From assembly GCA_029222685.1 (NCBI GenBank), contig JARHVB010000002.1, forward strand, positions 62,001 through 126,000: a stretch of DNA of 64,000 nucleotides. Direction: 5' to 3'. Position numbers and translations under genes: made by a program. Source of the DNA: Terripilifer ovatus. Its GTDB lineage: Bacteria; Pseudomonadota; Alphaproteobacteria; Rhizobiales; Beijerinckiaceae. This document shows, in pieces, positions 7,503-15,572 of this stretch (its first letter is position 1; each line of letters begins with the position of its first letter). The notes under the pieces are model-generated. The model saw only the letters and a list, made by a program, of their open reading frames with translations, was not told where the DNA came from and searched no databases.

Positions 7503-7579
7503 TGGCGCACCCGACAGGAGTCGAACCTGTGACCTTCGGCTTCGGAGGCCGACACTCTATCCAGCTGAGCTACGGGTGC
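7503..7579 (-). tRNA. tRNA-Arg (anticodon CCG)
   Basis: A 77-nt tRNA including an encoded CCA. Acceptor strands GCACCCG and CGGGTGC pair fully, the D-arm reads AGCTCAGCTGGATAGAG, the anticodon stem GTCGGC/GCCGAA carries loop CTCCGAA (anticodon CCG), and the T-arm has CAGG-TTCGACT-CCTG. All standard elements are present, so it should be functional. It decodes CGG arginine codons, common in this GC-rich genome. Confidence 0.95.
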
Positions 7580-7981
7580 ATTGCTCGTCAATTAGTGTCC
7601 GAGACCGACAGAGGTCAACCTCGAATCCGTAATTCTCTTTAGGGCAAACGACACGGGCTAAAGCCCCACCGATTGTCGCCGTTCTTCCTCTACACACTCC
7701 CCACTACTTGCTTCCGCGGTGCTTCCGCGGCCACGGAAGCGATTTTCCTGCTTCCTTCGAGTTTCTCCAATCGCTTGGTTTCCCTCGATTTTCTCGACCT
7801 ACACACACAACGCGCTTGACTTAGCTTTGCCTTCGGAGGGCAACGGTTCTGCGCCGGCCTGCGCTCGATGATCTTGGCCCGAAAGCATATTTAGGCTGCT
7901 GCACGAAAGAGCCCGTTCTTCAACGCCAGAGCCCCCACTGCCAGCGTCGAGAGAAGCGGGGGACTATTTCGCAATTTGAGA
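7580..7981. other. Non-coding gap between tRNA-Arg and the hairpin cluster
   Basis: About 400 bases without a supportable gene. The composition is lower in GC than neighbouring genes around 7680-7830 (several pyrimidine runs with CTTCC and CTTCCG repeats). The end near 7960 resembles degenerate tails seen after recombinase genes, but that is only an impression. Confidence 0.4.
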
Positions 7982-8003
7982 TGGTTGCAGGTCCCCGCAA
8001 CCA
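7982..8003. repeat. Inverted repeat hairpin TGGTTGC/GCAACCA
   Basis: Two perfect 7-base arms (7982-7988 and 7997-8003) around an 8-base spacer AGGTCCCC, embedded in a weaker outer GAGAT/ATCTC pair. It is the first of three hairpins in about 110 bases. Confidence 0.5.
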
Positions 8004-8011
8004 AAAATCTC

Positions 8012-8043
8012 AAAAGCCCGTCGGTGAAAACCGGCGGGCTTTT
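8012..8043. terminator. Bidirectional rho-independent terminator-like hairpin
   Basis: Arms AAAAGCCCGTCGG (8012-8024) and CCGGCGGGCTTTT (8031-8043) match at 12 of 13 positions, with a loop of TGAAAA. The A-run on the left and T-run on the right make it work in both directions. It may end transcription from the minus-strand Crp/Fnr gene (stop at 8187) or from something rightward. Confidence 0.65.
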
Positions 8044-8073
8044 CGCGTTTGAAATAGCCAGACACTCAAAATT

Positions 8074-8109
8074 CCGACGTCCGAAAAAACGTCGGGGTTT
8101 CTCTTTTTC
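8074..8109 (+). terminator. Second terminator-like hairpin with T-rich tail
   Basis: CCGACGT (8074-8080) and ACGTCGG (8089-8095) form a perfect 7-bp stem with an 8-base loop, followed by GGTTTCTCTTTTT. On the plus strand this is a good intrinsic terminator, although no complete plus-strand gene precedes it. Confidence 0.5.
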
Positions 8110-8186
8110 TTGGCCGAAGGATCGCGGCCAGGTCGAACTCCGCGAACGCTTGCGATCGGGCCCTGGCTAGCCCGAAGGCGGATCGA

Positions 8187-8909
8187 TCACGGCGCAAAGT
8201 CTTCCGCGTCCATCTCATCAATCAGCGGATCGGGCATACATTCCGCAGCAAGCCGAGTACTATCGTGAATTGTGATCGTCTGGCCTTCGACCTTGATGCC
8301 TGACTTCTCCAGGCTCGACAGAGCACGCGAAAACGATTCCCGGGCTATGCCAAGTTCCGATGCGATGAGGTTCTTCTCGTAGGGAAGCACGACCTGATTC
8401 GGAGTGCCTTGCTTTCGGGACAAGGCAAGGATGTAGCAGCCGACGCGTTGCGTTGAAGACCTGAGCTTCAGGTTTTTGATCTGCCGGACCATGCGTCGAA
8501 ATTGCTGCGCCAGACTTCCAATCACTGCGTGCGCCAATAGAGGGTCTGCCTCGACGGCTGCACGAAACGATGCCGCATGAATCAGCAAGAGGCGCGACGG
8601 CTCTGGCACGCGCGCCTGCATAAGATAAGGCGCGCCTGTCACGACAGCAGCCGGAATTACAAGGTCCGGGGCGCGGACGGCTTCGATCAGCACCTCGCGG
8701 CCCTCGGTGGATCGTCCAAACAATTGGACAGATCCCGAGAGAACCACCAGTTGGAAGTTCGGCACTTCGCCCTGCTCGAACAAGACGGTGCCCGCGGCAA
8801 CACCATGGACAATGGCATTTCGTAGCAGGTCTGCCCGCTTCAGCTCGGACATTGCCCGAAAGAGCGGCAAGGCCTCCGGCGCCATTTCCTTATCTGTCAC
8901 TGCGTCCAA
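8187..8909 (-). CDS. Crp/Fnr-family transcription regulator of the nitrate locus
   Basis: A 240-residue regulator. An N-terminal cyclic-nucleotide-binding-like beta-barrel (about residues 20-130; GTVLFEQGEVPNFQLVVLSGSVQLFG) is followed by a long dimer helix. A winged helix at about 170-225 contains the recognition helix ELGIARESFSRALSSLEKSGI, whose ESFSR resembles Fnr/Dnr-type DNA contacts. There is no N-terminal cysteine set for an Fnr-type Fe-S cluster, so an oxygen-labile cluster is unlikely; Dnr/NnrR-type sensing of nitric oxide or haem is possible. I chose TTG 8909 because GGAGA lies seven bases upstream; ATG 8885 is the alternative. It diverges from narK across a gap with two palindromic boxes and probably controls the whole cluster and itself. 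Confidence 0.85.
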   Translation of the reverse strand: MDAVTDKEMAPEALPLFRAMSELKRADLLRNAIVHGVAAGTVLFEQGEVPNFQLVVLSGSVQLFGRSTEGREVLIEAVRAPDLVIPAAVVTGAPYLMQARVPEPSRLLLIHAASFRAAVEADPLLAHAVIGSLAQQFRRMVRQIKNLKLRSSTQRVGCYILALSRKQGTPNQVVLPYEKNLIASELGIARESFSRALSSLEKSGIKVEGQTITIHDSTRLAAECMPDPLIDEMDAEDFAP

Positions 8910-8952
8910 CCAATTATCTCCGCGACTGAGGTCTCGATCGCCTTTTACTGTA

Positions 8953-8968
8953 TGTGATAAATATCACA
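8953..8968. promoter_or_regulatory. Fnr/Crp-type palindromic box 1
   Basis: TGTGATA-AA-TATCACA is a perfect dyad containing GTGAT-N4-ATCAC, the half-site spacing used by Crp/Fnr-family proteins. It lies in the gap between the divergent regulator and narK, about 108 bases before the narK ATG. Confidence 0.65.
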
Positions 8969-8975
8969 ACTACCT

Positions 8976-8989
8976 TTGACGTGTATCAA
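8976..8989. promoter_or_regulatory. Fnr/NnrR-type box 2 upstream of narK
   Basis: TTGAC-GTGT-ATCAA differs by one base from the consensus TTGAT-N4-ATCAA of anaerobic Fnr-type regulators. It is 87 bases before the narK start and eight bases from box 1, so two dimers could bind on nearly the same face of the helix. Confidence 0.7.
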
Positions 8990-9075
8990 TGTCACGCGAG
9001 GCCAGCTTTGGCAGTTTCCGCTTCGGACGGACCGAATCCGTTCCTTGGAGCTATCTGTCGAAGGGACTGCCTGCG

Positions 9076-11814
9076 ATGCAGACGACCGCCTATCCAAAAT
9101 CGGGCCAAATCCTGGGCGCGAGCACGGCTGCGTTCACGGTCTGCTTCGCCGTCTGGACCATCTTCTCGATCATCGGCATTCGCATCCGCCAAGAGCTCGG
9201 CCTCAGCGAAACGCAGTTCGGCTTGCTGGTGGGCACGCCGATACTCACGGGATCCCTGATAAGGGTCGTGCTGGGCATTTGGACGGATATCTACGGCGGC
9301 CGGATTGTCTTCACGGTGAACATGCTGGCGGCAGCGGTCGCTACATTTCTGCTGTCCTATGCCCATACCTATCCCCAGATGCTGGTGGCAGCGCTCGGCG
9401 TCGGCATCGCTGGCGGCTCTTTTGCTGTCGGTGTCGCCTATGTGTCGCGCTGGTATCCGGCGGAGAAACAGGGAACGGCGCTCGGCATTTTCGGCGCCGG
9501 CAATGTTGGCGCCGCGGTCACCAAATTTCTTGCACCTTTTGTGCTTGTCGCCTTCGGCTGGCAGGCCGTGGCGCAGGTCTGGGCGGCGGGCCTCGTCCTC
9601 ATGGCTGCGGTCTTCTGGTTCACGACAAGCGACGATCCGGTCCTGGTTGAACGCAAGCGCTCCGGCATCAAGCCGAAAAGCGCCTGGCTCGAACTCGAAC
9701 CGCTGAAGAACGTGCAGATCTGGCGCTTCTCACTTTATTATTTCTTCGTCTTCGGCGCCTTTGTCGCACTTTCGCTCTGGCTGCCGCAATACCTCATCAA
9801 TGTCTACGGCCTCGACATCAAGACGGCCGGCATGATTGCAGCCTTCTTTTCAGTGCCGGCGAGTCTCTTTCGCGCCTATGGCGGCCACCTCTCGGACAGC
9901 TTTGGCGCGCGGCGCGTGCTCTACTGGACCTTCATGGTCTCGGTCGCGGCGACCTTCATCCTGTCCTATCCGCCGACCGACTACGTGGTTCACGGTCTCA
10001 AGGGCGCAACCGCCTTTCATATCGAGATGGGCCTGGTTGGCTTTATCATCACGATCTTCGTGCTCGGCTTCTTCATGGCCCTGGGCAAGGCGGCCGTCTA
10101 CAAGCACATCCCCGTCTACTATCCCGAGCATGTTGGCTCGGTCGGTGGCCTCGTCGGCATGATCGGCGGCCTCGGCGGCTTCCTGCTGCCCATCCTGTTT
10201 GGCGTGCTGCTCGATCTCACAGGCCTCTGGACAAGCTGCTTTATGGCGCTCTTTGTCCTGGTCTCCGGTGCACTCCTGTGGATGCACGCCGCCATCCGCC
10301 AGATGGAACGCGGAACCGTCGGTGAGGCGCTCGATGCGCTTCCACCCTTTCCCGAAATGCAGGGCATGCCCAAGCCCGTGGCGGTGCCGCAAAACGCCGG
10401 CGCTCTCACGGATTGGCGTCCGGAAGACCCCACATTCTGGGAGACGAAAGGACGTCGGATCGCCAGGCGCAATCTCTGGCTTTCCATCCCGGCGCTGCTG
10501 TTGTCCTTTGCCATCTGGCAGGTGTGGTCTGTCGTCGTCGCCAAACTCCCGCTCGTCGGTTTCACCTTCACCACGGACCAGCTCTTCTGGCTCGCGGCTC
10601 TGCCCGGCATCTCGGGCGCGACGCTCCGGATCTTCTATTCCTTCATGGTGCCGATCTTCGGCGGCAGGCTTTGGACGACGCTCACGACCTGGTCGCTGAT
10701 CATTCCGGCGATGGGGATCGGCTATGCCGTGCAGAACCCGGACACGCCCTACATCGTGTTGCTCATCCTGGCACTGCTCTGCGGTTTCGGCGGCGGCAAC
10801 TTCGCTTCTTCGATGGCCAATATCTCCTTCTTCTTCCCGAAGGCCGAAAAAGGCAATGCGCTCGCGCTCAACGCCGGGCTCGGCAACCTCGGGGTGAGTG
10901 TCGTCCAGTTCGTCGTGCCGCTCGCGATCACCGCGGGGATATTCGGCTGGCTCGGCGGCGATCCGGCCATGGTCAAGGGAGCGTCGGGACCTGCGCCTCT
11001 GTGGTTGCAGAATGCGGGCTTCGTTTTCGTGCCGTTCATCGCGATCGCCGCCTTCGCGACATGGTTCGGCATGAATGACATCGCCTCCGCCAAAGCGTCG
11101 TTCGCCGAACAGGCCGTCATCTTCCAGCGCAAGCACAACTGGATCATGTGCTGGCTCTACACCGGCACGTTCGGGTCGTTCATCGGCTATTCCGCCGGCT
11201 TCCCGCTGCTGTCCAAGATGCTGTTCCCGGACGTGAACGCACTTCAGTTCGCCTTCCTCGGACCGCTCGTCGGCGCCCTGTCGCGCTCGGGAACGGGGTG
11301 GCTCGCCGATAAATACGGCGGCGCGCGCGTCACCTTCTGGGCGTTTGTCCTGATGCTGGCGGGTGTCGCAGGAGTCTTGTGGTTCATCGGCATCAAGGAT
11401 CAGCCCGGCGCCTTCTTCGGCTTCTTCGCCGCATTTCTTGTGCTGTTCTTCGCCACCGGCGTTGGCAATGCCTCAACCTTCCAGATGATCCCGGTGATCA
11501 TGGCGAAGGAGATGGGCCGCTTGATGCCCGCCGCCGATGCGGAAACGCGCCGCCGGCAGGCGGAGAAGGAAGCGGCCGCCATCACCGGCTTCACCTCGGC
11601 GATCGCTGCCTTCGGCGCCTTCTTCATTCCGAAGGCCTACGGCAGTTCGATCGTCCTCACGGGTGGCCCCGAGGCTGCTCTCTGGGGCTTCCTGCTCTTC
11701 TACGTGAGCTGTCTGGCGATCACCTGGGCCGTCTACACCCGCAGGGGCGCTCTTCTCCACGATATCGAGCGCGCCGGACAGGGCGCGTCCATCCGTCCGT
11801 CCGCTGCCGAATAA
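9076..11814 (+). CDS. narK: Fused nitrate/nitrite transporter NarK1-NarK2
   Basis: A 912-residue protein made of two complete MFS transporters in tandem, about 24 membrane helices. The first half (about residues 15-430) and the second (about 470-900) each hold nitrate-signature glycine-rich helices, such as GVGIAGGSFAVGVAYVS and LCGFGGGNFASSMANISFFFP. In Paracoccus-type fusions NarK1 is a proton-nitrate symporter and NarK2 a nitrate/nitrite antiporter, together feeding the cytoplasmic active site of NarG and removing nitrite. ATG 9076 is chosen because AAGGGA lies ten bases upstream; an extension to 8989 would overlap regulatory box 2. It is first in the nar operon, 14 bases before narG. Confidence 0.93.
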   Translation: MQTTAYPKSGQILGASTAAFTVCFAVWTIFSIIGIRIRQELGLSETQFGLLVGTPILTGSLIRVVLGIWTDIYGGRIVFTVNMLAAAVATFLLSYAHTYPQMLVAALGVGIAGGSFAVGVAYVSRWYPAEKQGTALGIFGAGNVGAAVTKFLAPFVLVAFGWQAVAQVWAAGLVLMAAVFWFTTSDDPVLVERKRSGIKPKSAWLELEPLKNVQIWRFSLYYFFVFGAFVALSLWLPQYLINVYGLDIKTAGMIAAFFSVPASLFRAYGGHLSDSFGARRVLYWTFMVSVAATFILSYPPTDYVVHGLKGATAFHIEMGLVGFIITIFVLGFFMALGKAAVYKHIPVYYPEHVGSVGGLVGMIGGLGGFLLPILFGVLLDLTGLWTSCFMALFVLVSGALLWMHAAIRQMERGTVGEALDALPPFPEMQGMPKPVAVPQNAGALTDWRPEDPTFWETKGRRIARRNLWLSIPALLLSFAIWQVWSVVVAKLPLVGFTFTTDQLFWLAALPGISGATLRIFYSFMVPIFGGRLWTTLTTWSLIIPAMGIGYAVQNPDTPYIVLLILALLCGFGGGNFASSMANISFFFPKAEKGNALALNAGLGNLGVSVVQFVVPLAITAGIFGWLGGDPAMVKGASGPAPLWLQNAGFVFVPFIAIAAFATWFGMNDIASAKASFAEQAVIFQRKHNWIMCWLYTGTFGSFIGYSAGFPLLSKMLFPDVNALQFAFLGPLVGALSRSGTGWLADKYGGARVTFWAFVLMLAGVAGVLWFIGIKDQPGAFFGFFAAFLVLFFATGVGNASTFQMIPVIMAKEMGRLMPAADAETRRRQAEKEAAAITGFTSAIAAFGAFFIPKAYGSSIVLTGGPEAALWGFLLFYVSCLAITWAVYTRRGALLHDIERAGQGASIRPSAAE

Positions 11815-11828
11815 TCAGGGGCAAAGCA

Positions 11829-14800
11829 ATGTCGCATTTTCTCGACCGGCTCACTTTCTTCCGCAAGACCGTAGGCGACTTCTCCGATGGCCACGGCATC
11901 GTCACGAACGAGGACCGTTCCTGGGAGGAGGGCTACCGCAAGCGTTGGCAGCACGACAAGATCGTGCGCTCCACGCATGGCGTGAACTGCACCGGCTCCT
12001 GTTCGTGGAAGATCTACGTCAAGGGCGGCATCGTCACCTGGGAGACGCAGCAGACCGATTATCCGCGGACACGGCCCGATCTCCCCAACCATGAACCGCG
12101 CGGCTGTGCACGCGGCGCCTCCTATAGCTGGTATCTCTATTCCGGCGCGCGGGTGAAATATCCGATGATCCGCGGGCGATTGCTGAAGCTGTGGCGCGCC
12201 GCGCGTGCCACGATGTCGCCTGTCGCGGCCTGGGCCTCTATCGTCAACGATGCGGACAAGCGGCAATCCTACATGTCGATCCGCGGCCATGGCGGCTTTG
12301 TGCGCGCCACCTGGGACGAGGTGAACGAACTTATCGCGGCGGCCAATGCCCATACAGTGAAGGCTCATGGCCCCGACCGCGTCATCGGCTTCTCGCCGAT
12401 CCCCGCCATGTCGATGGTCTCCTACGCTGCAGGCGCACGCTACCTGTCGCTGATGGGCGGCGTATGCATGTCCTTCTACGACTGGTATTGCGATCTGCCG
12501 CCGGCCAGCCCTCAGACCTGGGGCGAGCAGACCGACGTTCCCGAAAGCGCCGACTGGTACAACGCCGGTTTCATCATTGTCTGGGGCTCCAACGTGCCGC
12601 AGACGCGGACGCCAGACGCGCATTTTTATACCGAGGTTCGCTATAAGGGCACCAAGAGCGCGGTCGTCAGCCCGGATTATGCCGAGGCGACCAAGTTCGC
12701 CGATATCTGGCTCAACCCGAAACAGGGAACGGATGCGGCGCTGGCCCTGGCCATGGGCCATGTCATCCTGCGCGAATATTATCTCGATCGAACGGTTCCC
12801 TATTTCGACGATTATGCCCGTCGATATACCGACCTGCCTTTCCTGGTTCGCCTGACCGAGCGCAACGGCCGCCTCGTGCCCGAACGCCTTCTGCGCGCCT
12901 CCGAGATGGCGGGTGGCCTGGGCGAGACCAACAATCCCGAGTGGAAGACGGTTGCGATCGACGAGGGCACGGATGCTCTCGTCGCCCCGCGCGGCTCGAT
13001 CGGCTATCGCTGGGGCGAAAGCGCCAAGTGGAATCTCGAGGAGAAGGATGGCGAAGGCCATGACCTCCGCCTCAAGCTCACATTTGCCGGTGAAGGCGCC
13101 GAGATCGCAGCCATCGATTTTCCCTATTTCGGCGGCCGCGCCACGGAACATTTCGTTTCGACCGACCATGGAGAGATCCTTACCCGCAATCTGCCGGTCC
13201 GCCGGATCAGGTTGAGCGATGGCGCGGAGGTAGCGGTGGCCACCGTTCACGACCTGATGATGGCCAACTATGGCCTCGACCGTGGCTTTGGCGGCAATCA
13301 TGCGGCCAAGAATTATGACGAGGACGTGCCGTTCACCCCTGCCTGGGCGGAGCGTATCACCGGCGTCAAGCGCGATGCGATCATCACGGTTGCCCGTGAA
13401 TTCGCCACCAACGCGGAGAAGACCAACGGCCGCTCGATGGTGATCCTCGGCGCCGGCGTGAACCACTGGTACCACATGGACATGACGTACCGGGGGATCA
13501 TCAATCTCCTGGTTTTCTGCGGCGCTATCGGACAGTCCGGTGGCGGCTGGTCGCACTATGTGGGACAGGAAAAACTTCGCCCACAAACAGGCTGGACGCC
13601 GCTGGCCTTCGGCCTCGACTGGAGCCGTCCGCCGCGGCACATGAACTCAACCTCGTTCTTTTACGCCCACACGGACCAGTGGCGTTACGAGACGTTGACG
13701 GCTGCCGAAATCCTGTCGCCCACCGCACCGGAGGGTGACTGGAACAAGAGCTTTATCGACTACAATGTCGGCGCCGAGCGCATGGGCTGGCTGCCTTCGG
13801 CACCTCAGCTCAAGCAGAACCCGCTGACGATCGCGACCAAGGCCAAGGCGGCCGGTCTCGACCCGAAGGACTATGTCGCCAAAGCGTTGAAATCCGGCGA
13901 GCTGGAGCTCTCCTGCCACGATCCCGACGATCCCGCCAACTGGCCGCGCAACATGTTCGTGTGGCGCTCGAACCTGCTGGGTTCATCCGGCAAGGGGCAT
14001 GAATATTTCCTCAAGCATCTGCTCGGCACGACCCATGGCGTCATGGGCAAGGATCTCGGCGCCGAGGGGGCCGTTCGCAACACCGAGGTCGTGTGGCACG
14101 AGACCGCGCCGCAGGGAAAGCTCGACCTCCTCGTCACGCTGGATTTTCGCATGTCGACCACATGCGTCTATTCCGACGTCGTGCTTCCAACGGCCACCTG
14201 GTACGAGAAGAACGACCTCAATACATCCGACATGCATCCCTTCATCCATCCGCTTTCCGCGGCGGTGGATCCGGCATGGGAGTCACGGTCCGACTGGGAG
14301 ATTTACAAGGGTCTTGCCAAGTCCTTCTCGGAGGTTTCATCCGAAGTGCTGGGCATCGAGCAGGATGTCGTTCTCAGCCCGATCCAGCATGACAGCCCGG
14401 CCGAGATGGCGCAGGCCTTCGACGTGAAGGACTGGAAGCTCGGAGAAATCGAGCCCGTCCCCGGCAGGACCATGCCGTCAGTGACGCTTGTCACCCGCGA
14501 CTATCCCAATCTCTATGCTCAGTTCACGGCGCTGGGGCCGTTGATGGCGAAAGTCGGCAACGGCGGTAAAGGCATTGCCTGGAACACCAAGCACGAGGTC
14601 GAGGCGCTTGGAGCATTGAACGGCGTGCGGCTCGACGGTGCCGCCAAGGGGTTGCCGAAGATCGAGACCGATATCGACGCAGCCGAGGTCATCCTCATGC
14701 TGGCGCCGGAGACCAATGGCGAGGTGGCGATCAAAGCTTGGGAAGCCTTATCGAAGATCACCGGTCGTGAGCATGCCCATCTTGCCCTGCCGAAGGAAGA

Positions 14801-15572
14801 CGAGAAGATCCGCTTCCGCGATATCCAGGCGCAGCCGCGCAAGATCATTTCTTCGCCGACCTGGTCCGGCATCGAGAGCGAGAAGGTTTGCTACAACGCC
14901 GGCTACACCAATGTCCACGAGTTGATCCCGTGGCGCACGCTGACTGGCCGCCAGCAACTTTATCAGGACCACCTCTGGATGCGGGCCTTCGGCGAGGGGC
15001 TCGTCACCTGGAAGCCGCCGGTCGATCTGAAGACGATTCCAGGCATCAAGGATGTCCGCCCCAACGGGCACAAGGAGATCGTCCTCAACTTCATCACGCC
15101 GCACCAGAAGTGGGGCATCCATTCCACTTACACCGATAATCTGCTGATGCTGACGCTCAACCGCGGCGGTCCGGTGGTGTGGATTTCCGAAACCGACGCG
15201 AAGGTCGCCGGTCTCGTCGACAATGACTGGGTCGAGGTCTTCAACATCAACGGCGCGCTGACGGCACGTGCCGTCGTCTCCCAGCGTATCAAGCCCGGCA
15301 TGATGCTGATGTATCACGCTCAGGAAAAGATCATGAACACGCCGGGATCGGAGATGACCCGCAATCGCGGCGGCATCCACAATTCGGTCACCCGAACCGT
15401 ACTGAAGCCCACCCACATGATCGGTGGCTACGCCCAGCAATCCTACGGCTTCAACTACTACGGAACCGTGGGCTCCAACCGCGACGAGTTTATCGTCGTC
15501 CGCAAGATGGCCAATATCGACTGGCTCGAAGGGCCGCTCGTGTCTGAAGCGCCGAAGGAGGCCGCAGAATGA
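11829..15572 (+). CDS. narG: Respiratory nitrate reductase alpha subunit
   Basis: A full-length 1247-residue molybdenum enzyme that reduces nitrate to nitrite on the cytoplasmic face. The N-terminal 4Fe-4S (FS0) ligands are H50, C54, C58 and C93 (STHGVNCTGSC, RGCARGAS), the unusual His ligand that marks NarG. The molybdenum-bis-MGD ligand aspartate is in YDWYCDLPPASPQTWGEQTD. There is no twin-arginine signal, as expected for cytoplasmic NarG. The end overlaps narH by ATGA (15569-15572). Expected partners are NarH and NarI, with NarJ inserting the cofactor, and the operon also supplies moeA and moaA. Confidence 0.97.
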   Translation: MSHFLDRLTFFRKTVGDFSDGHGIVTNEDRSWEEGYRKRWQHDKIVRSTHGVNCTGSCSWKIYVKGGIVTWETQQTDYPRTRPDLPNHEPRGCARGASYSWYLYSGARVKYPMIRGRLLKLWRAARATMSPVAAWASIVNDADKRQSYMSIRGHGGFVRATWDEVNELIAAANAHTVKAHGPDRVIGFSPIPAMSMVSYAAGARYLSLMGGVCMSFYDWYCDLPPASPQTWGEQTDVPESADWYNAGFIIVWGSNVPQTRTPDAHFYTEVRYKGTKSAVVSPDYAEATKFADIWLNPKQGTDAALALAMGHVILREYYLDRTVPYFDDYARRYTDLPFLVRLTERNGRLVPERLLRASEMAGGLGETNNPEWKTVAIDEGTDALVAPRGSIGYRWGESAKWNLEEKDGEGHDLRLKLTFAGEGAEIAAIDFPYFGGRATEHFVSTDHGEILTRNLPVRRIRLSDGAEVAVATVHDLMMANYGLDRGFGGNHAAKNYDEDVPFTPAWAERITGVKRDAIITVAREFATNAEKTNGRSMVILGAGVNHWYHMDMTYRGIINLLVFCGAIGQSGGGWSHYVGQEKLRPQTGWTPLAFGLDWSRPPRHMNSTSFFYAHTDQWRYETLTAAEILSPTAPEGDWNKSFIDYNVGAERMGWLPSAPQLKQNPLTIATKAKAAGLDPKDYVAKALKSGELELSCHDPDDPANWPRNMFVWRSNLLGSSGKGHEYFLKHLLGTTHGVMGKDLGAEGAVRNTEVVWHETAPQGKLDLLVTLDFRMSTTCVYSDVVLPTATWYEKNDLNTSDMHPFIHPLSAAVDPAWESRSDWEIYKGLAKSFSEVSSEVLGIEQDVVLSPIQHDSPAEMAQAFDVKDWKLGEIEPVPGRTMPSVTLVTRDYPNLYAQFTALGPLMAKVGNGGKGIAWNTKHEVEALGALNGVRLDGAAKGLPKIETDIDAAEVILMLAPETNGEVAIKAWEALSKITGREHAHLALPKEDEKIRFRDIQAQPRKIISSPTWSGIESEKVCYNAGYTNVHELIPWRTLTGRQQLYQDHLWMRAFGEGLVTWKPPVDLKTIPGIKDVRPNGHKEIVLNFITPHQKWGIHSTYTDNLLMLTLNRGGPVVWISETDAKVAGLVDNDWVEVFNINGALTARAVVSQRIKPGMMLMYHAQEKIMNTPGSEMTRNRGGIHNSVTRTVLKPTHMIGGYAQQSYGFNYYGTVGSNRDEFIVVRKMANIDWLEGPLVSEAPKEAAE

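Noticed and set aside
7976-8170. 64-codon frame across the hairpin cluster
   Set aside because: It is a translation of inverted repeats and terminators, with no protein-like features.
8989-9075. Earlier narK start at 8989
   Set aside because: It would begin at the end of the regulatory dyad, has no ribosome site and adds residues not seen in NarK proteins.
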